Shown one piece after another: positions 15,258 to 24,562 of a stretch of 64,000 nt of DNA. The position numbers and the translations under genes were made by a program. The DNA comes from Paraburkholderia phosphatilytica (GTDB lineage Bacteria > Pseudomonadota > Gammaproteobacteria > Burkholderiales > Burkholderiaceae). Each line of letters opens with the position of its first letter. The first letter of the stretch is position 1. The DNA is taken from the NCBI RefSeq assembly GCF_003443895.1, contig NZ_QQOA01000016.1, positions 1-64,000 of the forward strand, given 5' to 3'. The notes under the pieces are model-generated. The model saw nothing but the letters and a program-made list of their open reading frames with translations, had not been told where the DNA came from and ran no database searches.

Positions 15258-17522
15258 ATGACACTCGACATCACTCAGTTCTATCAGACGTTCTTCGATG
15301 AAGCGGACGAGCTGCTCGCGCAGATGGAGCAGCTGCTGCTCGATCTCGACGTCAATCGTCCGGACCCCGAGGACCTCGCGGCGATCTTCCGCGCGGCGCA
15401 CTCGATCAAGGGCGGCGCAGCCACTTTCGGCTTCACCGCGCTGACGGAAACGACGCACATCCTCGAATCGCTGCTCGACCGCGCGCGCAACAACGAACTC
15501 GTGCTGCGCAAGGACATGATCGACACGTTCCTCGAAACCAAGGACGTGCTGTCGGGCCAGCTCGCCGATTACCGCGCGAGCGCCGAGCCGGACCGCGCGG
15601 TCGCGGCCGCGATCTGCGCGAAGCTCGAGCACCTGAATGCGACCAGTCAGGGCGGCGCGGTGGCGGCAGCCCCGGCAGCAGTCGAAGCGGTCGCAGCACC
15701 GGCTGCGGTGGCCGCGATGGTGGAAGCCGAAGCGCCGGCGAAAGAATTCGTGCTCGAATTCGTCGACGGCAGCGACACGCCCGAGCACGTCGTCACGCAG
15801 GCGATCGAAGCCGCGGGCGAGTGGATCGAACATGCATCACCGGCCGATACCGGCGCGTCAGACGCCGACGGCCCGCACCTCAAAATTACGCTACGGGAAG
15901 TGGGAGAGAAGGACCAGGCTCTGCTAGTCGAAGAACTGGGCAACCTGGGACATATCGTCGGGCAGAAGCAGACCAGCAGCGATCTGACGCTGTGGCTGGC
16001 TTCGGATGTACCGTCCGACGACATCGTGGCCGTGTGCTGTTTCGTGATCGACGAAAGTCAGATCGTGATCGGTCGCGGCACGGCGCCGGGAGGCGAGGCG
16101 CAGCAAGGCGAACCTGGAACGCCCGCTGATGCGCCCACGCAACCGGCGGCGCCTGTCGCAGAAGCAGCGAGCGCGGCTCCGGCCGCCGCAAGCCCCGCTT
16201 CGGCGACGAGCGCGCAAACCGCCACGGCGGCTGCTCCGGCAGCGGCCGCGGCACCGGCAGCAGTCGCGGCGGCACCCGCGGCAGTACCGGCCGAGACGGA
16301 CCGCAAGAGCCGTCCGGCCGCCGCAGCCAATGCCGAAGGCAGCTCGATCCGTGTCGGCGTCGAGAAGGTGGACCAGCTGATCAACCTCGTCGGAGAACTG
16401 GTGATCACGCAGGCCATGCTCGCGGAAACGACGAGCACCTTCGATCCGGCGCTGCACGACCGGCTGTTCAACGGCATGGCGCAGCTCGAGCGCAACGCGC
16501 GCGATCTGCAGGAAGCGGTGATGTCGATCCGCATGATGCCGATGGATTACGTGTTCAGCCGCTTCCCGCGCCTCGTGCGCGATCTCGCGGCGAAACTCGG
16601 CAAGGAAGTGGAGCTCGTCACCTTCGGTCAGGCGACCGAACTCGACAAGAGCCTCATCGAACGCATCATCGATCCGCTCACGCACCTGGTGCGCAACAGC
16701 CTCGACCACGGCATCGAAACGGTCGAGGCGCGCCGCGCCGCGGGCAAGGATGGCACGGGCCAGCTCGTGCTGTCCGCCGCGCATCACGGCGGCAACATCG
16801 TGATCGAGGTCAGCGACGACGGCGCGGGTCTGCGTCGCGACAAGATTCTCGCGAAGGCCGCGAAGCAGGGCCTGCCGGTCAGCGATTCGATGACCGACGA
16901 CGAAGTGTGGAACCTGATCTTCCTGCCGGGCTTCTCGACGGCGGAGCAGGTGACGGACGTGTCCGGCCGCGGCGTGGGCATGGACGTGGTGAAGCGCAAC
17001 ATCCAGTCGATGGGCGGCCACGTCGAGATCCATTCGCAGGCCGGCAAGGGCAGCACGACCCGCATCGTGCTGCCGCTCACGCTCGCGATTCTCGACGGCA
17101 TGTCGGTGAAGGTCGGCAGCGAAATCTTCATCCTGCCGCTGAACTTCGTGATGGAGTCGCTGCAGCCGGTTGCCGAAGACATCTACACGATCGCCAATGG
17201 CGACCGCGTGGTGCGCGTGCGGGGTGAATACCTGCCGCTCGTCGCGCTGCATTCGGTGTTCGACGTCGAAACCGCGCGCACCGATCCGACCCAGGGCATC
17301 GTCACCATCCTTGAAACCGAAGGGCGCCGCTTCGCGATGCTCATCGACGAGCTGGTCGGCCAGCAGCAGGTGGTGGTGAAGAACCTGGAAACCAATTACC
17401 GCAAGGTGCACGGCATTTCCGCCGCGACCATCCTCGGCGACGGCAGCGTCGCCCTGATCGTCGACGTGGCCGCGCTCAACCGCGAATCCCGTGGCATGCA
17501 CGGGGCCAAGAGCCTCGCCTGA
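15258..17522 (+). CDS. cheA: Chemotaxis histidine kinase CheA
   Basis: Cytosolic kinase of the receptor array, 754 residues. Domains in order: HPt with phospho-His48 (RAAHSIKGGAATFGF); an acidic P2-like domain (about 165-275); an Ala/Pro-rich linker (about 285-350); dimerisation helices; the ATPase with N box THLVRNSLDHGIE, G1 SDDGAGLRRDK and G2 SGRGVGMDVVK; and a C-terminal CheW-like domain (about 610-745). It phosphorylates CheY and CheB. The Ala-rich linker is longer than in E. coli. It lies 50 bases after cheY1. Confidence 0.97.
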   Translation: MTLDITQFYQTFFDEADELLAQMEQLLLDLDVNRPDPEDLAAIFRAAHSIKGGAATFGFTALTETTHILESLLDRARNNELVLRKDMIDTFLETKDVLSGQLADYRASAEPDRAVAAAICAKLEHLNATSQGGAVAAAPAAVEAVAAPAAVAAMVEAEAPAKEFVLEFVDGSDTPEHVVTQAIEAAGEWIEHASPADTGASDADGPHLKITLREVGEKDQALLVEELGNLGHIVGQKQTSSDLTLWLASDVPSDDIVAVCCFVIDESQIVIGRGTAPGGEAQQGEPGTPADAPTQPAAPVAEAASAAPAAASPASATSAQTATAAAPAAAAAPAAVAAAPAAVPAETDRKSRPAAAANAEGSSIRVGVEKVDQLINLVGELVITQAMLAETTSTFDPALHDRLFNGMAQLERNARDLQEAVMSIRMMPMDYVFSRFPRLVRDLAAKLGKEVELVTFGQATELDKSLIERIIDPLTHLVRNSLDHGIETVEARRAAGKDGTGQLVLSAAHHGGNIVIEVSDDGAGLRRDKILAKAAKQGLPVSDSMTDDEVWNLIFLPGFSTAEQVTDVSGRGVGMDVVKRNIQSMGGHVEIHSQAGKGSTTRIVLPLTLAILDGMSVKVGSEIFILPLNFVMESLQPVAEDIYTIANGDRVVRVRGEYLPLVALHSVFDVETARTDPTQGIVTILETEGRRFAMLIDELVGQQQVVVKNLETNYRKVHGISAATILGDGSVALIVDVAALNRESRGMHGAKSLA

Positions 17523-17584
17523 CCCTCGCGGCAGGCAAGGCATACGCAGACCGTTTTTAACCTACGCAACCTTTGGGGGTTAAC

Positions 17585-18112
17585 GTGGCAGAAGTTCATT
17601 CCATCAGTCCGGCCGTGAATGGCGCGACGGGCCGCCGCGATGCGGGTCAGGCCGACGCGACCGGCCAGGAATTCCTCGTCTTCACGCTCGGCGCCGAAGA
17701 GTACGGCATCGACATCCTGAAGGTGCAGGAAATCCGCGGCTACGAAAGCGTGACGCGCATTGCGAACGCACCGAATTTCATCAAGGGCGTGATCAACCTG
17801 CGCGGCATCATCGTCCCGATCGTCGACATGCGGATCAAGTTCCAGCTGGGCCGCGTCGAGTACGACCATCAGACCGTCGTGATCATCCTGAACGTCGCGC
17901 ATCGCGTCGTCGGCATGGTGGTGGATGGCGTGTCGGACGTGCTGACGCTCACGGCCGAGCAGATCATGCCGGCGCCGGAGTTCGGCGCGACGCTGACGTC
18001 CGAGTACCTGACGGGTCTCGGCACGGTCGACGGCCGCATGCTGATCCTGATGGATATCGAAAAGCTGATGGTCAGCCCGGAAATGGCGCTGATCGAAACG
18101 CTCGGCGGCTGA
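17585..18112 (+). CDS. cheW: Chemotaxis coupling protein CheW
   Basis: Scaffold that joins receptors to CheA, 175 residues. The tandem SH3-like fold is marked by FLVFTLGAEEYGIDILKVQEIRGY, then APNFIKGVINLRGIIVPIVDMR and GMVVDGVSDVL. About 25 Ala/Asp-rich residues precede the fold. I place the start at GTG 17585, because GGGGG lies five bases upstream; a TTG four codons earlier would overlap that site. Confidence 0.95.
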   Translation: MAEVHSISPAVNGATGRRDAGQADATGQEFLVFTLGAEEYGIDILKVQEIRGYESVTRIANAPNFIKGVINLRGIIVPIVDMRIKFQLGRVEYDHQTVVIILNVAHRVVGMVVDGVSDVLTLTAEQIMPAPEFGATLTSEYLTGLGTVDGRMLILMDIEKLMVSPEMALIETLGG

Positions 18113-18123
18113 CGGAAACGCGC

Positions 18124-18143
18124 GCGCGGCGCGAGCGCCGCGC
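18124..18143. repeat. GC-only inverted repeat between cheW and mcp
   Basis: GCGCGGCGC (18124-18132) and GCGCCGCGC (18135-18143) with two bases between. In RNA it would fold into a very stable hairpin just before the receptor gene. It has no T run, so it may adjust rather than end transcription. Confidence 0.45.
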
Positions 18144-18184
18144 GAATGCAACGAGCCGACGCAAAAGGTTTGAGGGGAAATTCA

Positions 18185-20044
18185 ATGCTCGACAGATGGT
18201 CGATCCGCGCGACGCTGACAGCGGCCGGCGCGGTCCTGGTGATGTTCACGGTGGCGGTCGGCGCGCTGGGTCTTTCGGCGCTCGGCAACGCGATGTCGTC
18301 GATCGAATCGATCGCGCATGGCGACATGATCGCGATCCGCGACCTGAACGATTCGTCGACGTATCTGCTGCGCTCGCGCATCGCGCTCGATCGCGTGAGT
18401 TCGCTGCTCGCGGCGGGCGAAACGGAAGATGCGAAGAAGGGTCTCGCCCGCGCGCAGCAGCTGCTCGATCTGTCGAAGCAGAACTGGGACGGTTTCCTCG
18501 CCACGCCGAAGAAAGGCGTCGACCAGGCGCTGATCGATGCGGTCACCGCGAAGCGCGCGTCGCTGCTGAATGACGGCGTGAGTCCGGAAGTGGCCGCGCT
18601 CAACAACAGCGACCTGACCACGTACCACTCGATCGCCGACGTGAAGATCACGACGATGTTCGTCGCGTACGACAACGCCGCCACGCCGGTCATCAAGGCG
18701 CTGCAGCAGAGCGCGGACGCGGAAGAGTCCGACACGGTCTCGAAGATCTCGTCGATGCGCGCGCTGATCATCGGCGTCGTGATCGCGGCGATCGCGCTCG
18801 TGGTGGTGATCCGCTTCGCGCTGCGCGGCCTCATCATGCAGCCGCTCAGCGATGCGATCGAAGCGTTCGAACGTATCTCGTCGGGCGATCTGACGAAGCC
18901 GGTCACGCATACGAGCCGCAACGAAATGGGCCGCCTGTTCGACGGCCTCAGGAAGATGCAGGCCAGCCTGTCCACGCTCGTGAAGACGGTGCACACGAAC
19001 GCCGAATCGATCGATACCGGCGCGCGCGAAATCGCGATGGGCAACACCGACCTGTCGCAGCGCACCGAAGAGCAGGCCGCGTCGCTGCAGGAAACCGCAT
19101 CGAGCATGGAGCAGCTCACCGGCACCGTGCGCCAGAACGCCGAGAACGCGCGTCAGGCGAGCCAGCTCGCCGTCAACGCGTCGGATATCGCGAAGCGCGG
19201 CGGCGAAGTGGTGGGCCAGGTCGTCGACACGATGCGCGACATCGCGTCGAGCTCCGGCAAGGTGGTCGACATCATCAGCGTGATCGAAGGCATCGCGTTC
19301 CAGACCAACATCCTTGCGCTGAACGCGGCCGTCGAAGCGGCGCGCGCCGGCGAGCAGGGCCGCGGCTTCGCGGTGGTGGCGGGCGAAGTGCGCAGCCTCG
19401 CGCAGCGCAGCGCGAGCGCGGCGAAGGAAATCAAGGAGCTGATCGGCGACGCATCGACCAAGGTCGAGGGCGGCACGGAGCTCGTGAGCCGCGCCGGCAC
19501 GACGATGGACGAGATCGTGCAGGCCGTGCGCCGCGTGACCGACATCATGGGCGAGATCAGCGCCGCATCGGAAGAGCAGTCGGGCGGCATCGAGCAGGTG
19601 AGCCGCGCGGTCAACCAGATGGACGAAGTGACCCAGCAGAACGCCGCGCTCGTCGAACAGGCGGCCGCCGCGGCCGCGTCGCTCGAAGAGCAGACCCGCT
19701 CGCTGCAAGGCGTGATCAGCACGTGGCGCGTGGCGAACGGCGACAGCATCGTTGCGCGCGTACGTCCGGGCGCCGCGGCGCCGCATTCGGCAAAACCCGC
19801 ATTCAAGAAGCCCGCTCCCGCGGCCGTCAAGCAGGTGACGGCAGCGGCAAAGTCGGCGCCCGCAGCAGCCAGCCCGGCAGTCCCGGCGAAGGCTGCGGCG
19901 GTTGCCCCGGCCGCGGCGGCGAAGCCCGGCGCAACGGTGACCCGTCGCGAACCGGTGCTGAAGCCGAAGCTCGCGGCGCGTGCCGCGGCGACGGCCGCCG
20001 CGCCGGCAACGGCCGGTTCCGACGCGGACTGGGAAACGTTCTAG
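18185..20044 (+). CDS. Methyl-accepting chemotaxis protein (Tsr/Tar class)
   Basis: Membrane chemoreceptor, 619 residues. First span at about 10-31, a helical periplasmic ligand domain (about 32-190), second span at about 191-212 (ALIIGVVIAAIALVVVIRF), a HAMP domain, then the signalling hairpin with tip sequence IEGIAFQTNILALNAAVEAARAGEQGRG. After an Ala/Pro/Lys-rich linker the protein ends DADWETF, which matches the WETF-type pentapeptide that docks CheR/CheB. The ATG at 18185 has GAGGGG upstream. Ligand unknown. Confidence 0.95.
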   Translation: MLDRWSIRATLTAAGAVLVMFTVAVGALGLSALGNAMSSIESIAHGDMIAIRDLNDSSTYLLRSRIALDRVSSLLAAGETEDAKKGLARAQQLLDLSKQNWDGFLATPKKGVDQALIDAVTAKRASLLNDGVSPEVAALNNSDLTTYHSIADVKITTMFVAYDNAATPVIKALQQSADAEESDTVSKISSMRALIIGVVIAAIALVVVIRFALRGLIMQPLSDAIEAFERISSGDLTKPVTHTSRNEMGRLFDGLRKMQASLSTLVKTVHTNAESIDTGAREIAMGNTDLSQRTEEQAASLQETASSMEQLTGTVRQNAENARQASQLAVNASDIAKRGGEVVGQVVDTMRDIASSSGKVVDIISVIEGIAFQTNILALNAAVEAARAGEQGRGFAVVAGEVRSLAQRSASAAKEIKELIGDASTKVEGGTELVSRAGTTMDEIVQAVRRVTDIMGEISAASEEQSGGIEQVSRAVNQMDEVTQQNAALVEQAAAAAASLEEQTRSLQGVISTWRVANGDSIVARVRPGAAAPHSAKPAFKKPAPAAVKQVTAAAKSAPAAASPAVPAKAAAVAPAAAAKPGATVTRREPVLKPKLAARAAATAAAPATAGSDADWETF

Positions 20045-20200
20045 ACATGGCAGGCAGACGGATATGCAGGGTTCGGTTTTCGCGCGGCACGAGCCGCGCA
20101 CAGGTAACACGCGCTGTTTGAGCGCAAGCCGGACCGGCAGTCCGTCGCACCATGACCACGATGTGCGCGGCGTTTCGCGACGCTGGCAGGGAGCATCTTG

Positions 20201-21163
20201 ATGGCAACGCGCGCACAGCAGCGGCCCGAACGGGCCGCCGAGCCCCCCCGGATCATGGGTGATGCGGGCCGCGATTTCGACTTCACGTCGGCGGATTTCT
20301 CGCGCATCCGCGAGCTGATTCACCGCAACGCCGGCATCTCGCTGTCGGACCACAAGCGCGACATGGCGTACAGCCGGCTCGCGCGGCGCCTCCGCGCACG
20401 CGGCCTCGACAGCTTTCGCGACTATCTCGACCTGCTCGAAGCCGAGAACGATCCGGCCGAGTGGGAAGCGTTCACCAACGCGCTCACGACGAACCTGACC
20501 GCGTTCTTCCGCGAAGCGCATCACTTCCCGATCCTTGCGAACTTCGTCACGAAGCGTCCGCAGCCGGTGTCGGTGTGGTGCTCGGCGGCGTCGACGGGCG
20601 AAGAGCCGTACTCGATCGCGATGACGCTGATCGAAGCGCTCGGCGATCACGCCGCGCGTCAGGCAACCGTGCTCGCGACCGACATCGACACGCAGGTACT
20701 CGCGAAGTGCGACGCCGGCGTCTACCAGATGGATCAGGTGAAGCATCTGTCGCAGGAGCGGCTCAAGCGCTTCTTCCTGAAGGGCACCGGCTCGCACGCC
20801 GGGCTCGTGAAGGTGCGGCCGGAACTGCGCGCGATGATCCGCTTCGAGCGGCTGAATCTCACCGACCGCGACTACGGTCTGCGCCAGCAGTTCGACGCGA
20901 TCTTCTGTCGCAACGTGATGATCTACTTCGACAAGCCGACCCAGGCGCAGGTGCTGTCGCGCTTTGAGCCGCTGGTGAAGTCGGGCGGCCTGCTGTTCGC
21001 CGGGCATTCGGAAAACTTCACGTACGTGACGCAGGCGTTCCGGTTGCGCGGCCAGACCGTATACGAGCTGACGCGCGACGTCGGCGCGCCGGCCAGCGCC
21101 GGCCGTGCGACTGCTGTCGCGCGCATCGCCAACGCAGGTGCGACGAGCGAGGTGAGCGCATGA
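20201..21163 (+). CDS. cheR: Chemotaxis protein methyltransferase CheR
   Basis: Methylates glutamates on chemoreceptors using S-adenosylmethionine; 320 residues. The N-terminal helical domain (RELIHRNAGISLSDHKRDMAYSRLARRLR) is followed by the SAM fold with VWCSAASTGEEPYSIAM and FDAIFCRNVMIYFD. The start is the ATG at 20201 with GGGAG upstream; the preceding TTG is ignored. The stop overlaps the cheD ATG (ATGA), so translation is coupled. Confidence 0.97.
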   Translation: MATRAQQRPERAAEPPRIMGDAGRDFDFTSADFSRIRELIHRNAGISLSDHKRDMAYSRLARRLRARGLDSFRDYLDLLEAENDPAEWEAFTNALTTNLTAFFREAHHFPILANFVTKRPQPVSVWCSAASTGEEPYSIAMTLIEALGDHAARQATVLATDIDTQVLAKCDAGVYQMDQVKHLSQERLKRFFLKGTGSHAGLVKVRPELRAMIRFERLNLTDRDYGLRQQFDAIFCRNVMIYFDKPTQAQVLSRFEPLVKSGGLLFAGHSENFTYVTQAFRLRGQTVYELTRDVGAPASAGRATAVARIANAGATSEVSA

Positions 21164-21990
21164 GTTCCCGTCTGCCGATCGCGAACAATCTGTACTACGA
21201 CAACCACTTCCAGCGCCCCGGCGTGAAGCTGCTGCCGAACGAGTTCTACACGACGGGCGAGGACATGGTGCTCGTCACGGTGCTGGGCTCGTGCGTCGCC
21301 GCGTGCATCCAGGATCGCACGGCGGGCATCGGCGGGATGAATCACTTCATGCTGCCCGACGACGGCGCCGATGTCGGCCAGGCGGCGTCGGACTCGATGC
21401 GCTACGGCGCGTACGCGATGGAAGTGCTGATCAACGAGCTGATCAAGGCGGGCGGCCGCCGCGAGCGCTTCGAAGCGAAGGTGTTTGGCGGCGGCGCCGT
21501 GCTCGCCGGCATGACGACGATCAATATCGGCGACCGCAACTCGGAGTTCGTGCGCCGCTACCTCGCGCTCGAAAAGATCCGCATCGTCGCCGAAGACCTG
21601 CAGGGCGCGCATCCGCGCAAGGTCGCGTTCATGCCGCGCACCGGTCAGGCGATGGTGAAGAAGCTGCGGCTGCAACAGGAAACCGATGTCGCCGAGCGCG
21701 AACAGGCGCTCGCGCGGCAGACCGCCGAAGCGCGCGCCGAACGCCTCGCGCGCGCGAAGGAGCGGGTCGAGCTGTTCGCTGCCGGTACAACGAAGCCGCG
21801 CGTCGAGTTGTTCGGCAGTGCGCCGGCCGGTGCGGGCACAACGAAGCCGCGCATCGAACTGTTCGGCGCGGGCAGCACCGCGTCGAAACCCGCTGCGACG
21901 GGCGCCGCGAAGCCGCGCATCGAACTGTTCGGCTCGTCGACGCCCCGTGCAACCGATTCAAACAACGCCCGGACTGTAGAGGAGGCGTGA
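21160..21990 (+). CDS. cheD: Chemoreceptor glutamine deamidase CheD, with repeat tail
   Basis: Deamidates receptor glutamines and can tune CheC-like phosphatases in other species. The catalytic cysteine is in TVLGSCVAACI and the histidine in GGMNHFMLP, both in family positions. The core ends near residue 165. The 276-residue total is long for CheD: from about residue 200 there is an unusual tail with one ERVELF and three KPR(V/I)ELFG repeats (212-219, 229-236, 251-258) in Ala/Gly/Thr linkers. It overlaps cheR by 4 bases. Confidence 0.95.
   Translation: MSSRLPIANNLYYDNHFQRPGVKLLPNEFYTTGEDMVLVTVLGSCVAACIQDRTAGIGGMNHFMLPDDGADVGQAASDSMRYGAYAMEVLINELIKAGGRRERFEAKVFGGGAVLAGMTTINIGDRNSEFVRRYLALEKIRIVAEDLQGAHPRKVAFMPRTGQAMVKKLRLQQETDVAEREQALARQTAEARAERLARAKERVELFAAGTTKPRVELFGSAPAGAGTTKPRIELFGAGSTASKPAATGAAKPRIELFGSSTPRATDSNNARTVEEA
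21793..21933 (+). repeat. Repeat array encoding KPR(V/I)ELFG in cheD
   Basis: Three 24-base units at 21793-21816, 21844-21867 and 21910-21933, nearly identical in DNA as well as protein, with a degenerate fourth (ERVELF) just upstream. They lie outside the catalytic core. Confidence 0.85.
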
Positions 21991-21995
21991 CCGCT

Positions 21996-23087
21996 GTGCA
22001 AAAGATCAAGGTTCTGTGCGTCGACGACTCGGCGCTGATTCGCAGCCTGATGACCGAGATCATCAACGGCCAGCCGGACATGGCCGTCGTCGCCACCGCG
22101 CCCGACCCGCTCGTCGCGCGCGAACTCATCAAGCAGCACAACCCCGATGTGCTCACGCTCGACGTCGAAATGCCGCGCATGGACGGCCTCGACTTCCTCG
22201 AAAAGCTGATGCGCCTGCGGCCGATGCCGGTCGTGATGGTGTCGTCGCTGACGGAGCGCGGCTCGGAAATCACGTTGCGCGCGCTCGAACTGGGCGCGGT
22301 CGATTTCGTGACGAAGCCGCGCGTCGGCATTCGCGACGGCATGCTGGAGTACGCGGAGAAGCTCGCCGACAAGGTTCGCGCCGCGGCCCGCGCGCGCGTG
22401 CGCCAGGCTGCGACCGCGCACGCGCCGGCAGCGGGCGCGCATGGTACGGCACATGCTCACCCAGCCGTGCCCGCGCCGCTCATCAACAATCCGCTCATCA
22501 GTACGGAGAAGCTGATCATCATCGGCGCGTCGACGGGCGGCACCGAAGCGATCCGCGAGGTGCTCGTGCCGCTGCCGCCGGATGCGCCGGCTGTGATGAT
22601 CGCGCAGCACATGCCGCCCGGATTCACAAAATCTTTTGCACAACGGCTTAATGGTTTGTGCCGGATTACCGTTAAAGAGGCTGAGCACGGCGAGCGGGTG
22701 CTGCCGGGTCACGCGTATATCGCGCCGGGTCATGCTCACCTGCTGCTCGCCCGCAGCGGCGCGAACTACATCGCGCATCTGTCGGACGAGCCGCCGGTGA
22801 ACCGGCATCGGCCGTCGGTTGACGTGCTGTTCCGCTCGGCGGCGCAGCACGCGGGCAAGAACGCGGTCGGCGTGATCCTGACGGGCATGGGACGCGACGG
22901 CGCGGCAGGATTGCTGGATATGCGCAACGCGGGCGCGTACACGCTCGCGCAGGACGAAGCGAGCTGTGTCGTGTTCGGCATGCCGCGCGAGGCGATCGCG
23001 CTCGGCGGAGCGGACGAGGTTGCGTCGCTCGCCGAGATGAGCCAGCGCGTGATGGCGCGGCTCGCGAATCGCGTGCAGCGCGTGTGA
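21996..23087 (+). CDS. cheB: Protein-glutamate methylesterase/deamidase CheB
   Basis: Removes receptor methyl groups after phosphorylation by CheA; 363 residues. Receiver domain at 1-120 with Asp10-Asp11 and phospho-Asp56 (TLDVEMPRMDG), an Ala/His-rich linker, then the methylesterase with the triad in GASTGGTEAI (Ser), AQHMPPGF (His) and GMGRDGAAG (Asp). I choose GTG 21996 (GGAGG ten bases upstream). GTG 21987, overlapping the cheD stop, is an alternative adding three residues. Confidence 0.95.
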   Translation: MQKIKVLCVDDSALIRSLMTEIINGQPDMAVVATAPDPLVARELIKQHNPDVLTLDVEMPRMDGLDFLEKLMRLRPMPVVMVSSLTERGSEITLRALELGAVDFVTKPRVGIRDGMLEYAEKLADKVRAAARARVRQAATAHAPAAGAHGTAHAHPAVPAPLINNPLISTEKLIIIGASTGGTEAIREVLVPLPPDAPAVMIAQHMPPGFTKSFAQRLNGLCRITVKEAEHGERVLPGHAYIAPGHAHLLLARSGANYIAHLSDEPPVNRHRPSVDVLFRSAAQHAGKNAVGVILTGMGRDGAAGLLDMRNAGAYTLAQDEASCVVFGMPREAIALGGADEVASLAEMSQRVMARLANRVQRV

Positions 23088-23223
23088 AGCACGTATGAAG
23101 CGCGGCGCGCAGCCGGCCGGCGGGCCGGCGCGAATCGCGGCCGGGTCGCAGGTGACCGGCAAGGGCTAAAGGAACGGACCACTCGCGCCGTAAGGCCGGC
23201 TACGGGTAATCAAGAGGGAAATG

Positions 23224-23619
23224 ATGGACAAGGGAATGAAGATTCTGGTGGTGGACGACTTTCCGACGATGCGCCGGATCGTCCGCAACCTGTTGAAAGA
23301 GCTCGGTTACAGCAACGTCGACGAGGCGGAAGACGGCGCGGCCGGCCTTGCGCGTCTGCGCGGCGGCGGCTTCGATTTCGTGATTTCGGACTGGAACATG
23401 CCGAATCTCGACGGTCTCGCGATGCTGAAGGAAATCCGCGCCGACGCGACGCTGACGCACCTGCCGGTGCTGATGGTCACGGCCGAGTCGAAGAAGGAAA
23501 ACATCATCGCGGCGGCGCAGGCCGGCGCGAGCGGTTACGTCGTGAAGCCGTTCACGGCCGCGACGCTCGACGAGAAGCTGAACAAGATTCTCGAGAAGAT
23601 GGCCAAAGCGGGGAGCTGA
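23224..23619 (+). CDS. cheY: Chemotaxis response regulator CheY
   Basis: Signal that binds FliM and FliN to switch motor direction; 131 residues. Asp11-Asp12, phospho-Asp56 (VISDWNMPNLDG), the Thr in MVTAESKKENI and Lys in YVVKPFTAAT are as in E. coli CheY. Two ATGs are adjacent; the second (23224) gives better spacing to GAGGG. It directly precedes cheZ (1-base gap), the classic cheYZ pair. Confidence 0.97.
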   Translation: MDKGMKILVVDDFPTMRRIVRNLLKELGYSNVDEAEDGAAGLARLRGGGFDFVISDWNMPNLDGLAMLKEIRADATLTHLPVLMVTAESKKENIIAAAQAGASGYVVKPFTAATLDEKLNKILEKMAKAGS

Positions 23620-23620
23620 C

Positions 23621-24364
23621 ATGGACCAGATGACTCCCGAACAGGCAGCAGCGGCGGCCGAGCTCGAGGCATGGGCAGCCGAGATGGACGCCGCCACTTC
23701 CGCCGCGGTGGCGGAAGTCGACCCTTCCGACCGCATCCTGGCCCGCATCGGCCACCTGACCCGCACGCTGCGCGATTCGATGCGCGAGCTCGGGCTCGAC
23801 AAGCACGTCGAGAAGGCGGCTGAAGCGGTGCCCGACGCGCGCGATCGTCTCAAGTACGTCGCCGAGATGACGGAACAGGCCGCCGACCGCGTGCTGAACG
23901 CGATCGAAGTGGCGAAGCCGATCCAGGAAAGCCTGCAGCAGCAGGCGGGCGAACTCGACGCGCGCTGGGCGCAGTGGTACGAAGCGCCGATCGAGCGCGC
24001 CGAAGTGCGCACGCTGATGAGCGACACGCGCGCGTTCCTCGGCCGCATGCCGGAAGCGACCACGGCGACCAACCAGCAACTGCTCGAAATCATGCTGGCG
24101 CAGGATTTCCAGGATCTGACCGGCCAGGTCATCAAGAAGATCATGGACGTCGTGCACCTGATCGAGCAGCAGCTGCTCGGCGTGCTGGTCGAGAACATCG
24201 CGCCGGAGCGCCGCGAGCAGTTCGCCGCGAACGCGGCCGCGCTCGCGACGTCGACGCCGCCGGAAACGCTGATGAACGGTCCGCAGATCAATCCGGAAGG
24301 CAAATCGGACGTGATGCAGGACCAGGGCGAAGTCGACGATCTGCTGGCAAGTCTGGGCTTCTGA
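23621..24364 (+). CDS. cheZ: CheY-P phosphatase CheZ
   Basis: Speeds CheY dephosphorylation; 247 residues, mostly helical. The catalytic stretch AQDFQDLTGQVIKK contains the glutamine that positions the attacking water. The C-terminal CheY-binding helix is VDDLLASLGF at the very end. An acidic/Ala-rich N-terminal segment of about 35 residues precedes the hairpin. Last gene of the che operon. Confidence 0.96.
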   Translation: MDQMTPEQAAAAAELEAWAAEMDAATSAAVAEVDPSDRILARIGHLTRTLRDSMRELGLDKHVEKAAEAVPDARDRLKYVAEMTEQAADRVLNAIEVAKPIQESLQQQAGELDARWAQWYEAPIERAEVRTLMSDTRAFLGRMPEATTATNQQLLEIMLAQDFQDLTGQVIKKIMDVVHLIEQQLLGVLVENIAPERREQFAANAAALATSTPPETLMNGPQINPEGKSDVMQDQGEVDDLLASLGF

Positions 24365-24375
24365 CCCCGCGCGCC

Positions 24376-24394
24376 GGTCGCGAAAATCGCGACC
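24376..24394. repeat. Short hairpin after cheZ
   Basis: GGTCGCG / CGCGACC (7 bp, loop AAAAT) 12 bases past the cheZ stop. It may mark the end of the che operon, but no T tract follows. Confidence 0.45.
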
Positions 24395-24562
24395 GCGTCA
24401 TCCAGGGCAGGCATACTACGGGTTCAATCAACGCGATTTCGTAGCGCCTGCCGGCCCCGAAAGGTGCCCGTCAGTCGGTCTGAACATCGCACCCAGACTG
24501 GATTGCGGACACCCGCGCTCCGTACCGCGGAGCCGGCGTCCCCGATCGGGAGGAGCCTGGTA

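Noticed and set aside
21291..23087. A 598-codon frame suggesting a long N-terminal extension of CheB
   Set aside because: The extra part is a second frame of cheD. The receiver domain begins at the GTG near 21996, right after a ribosome site.
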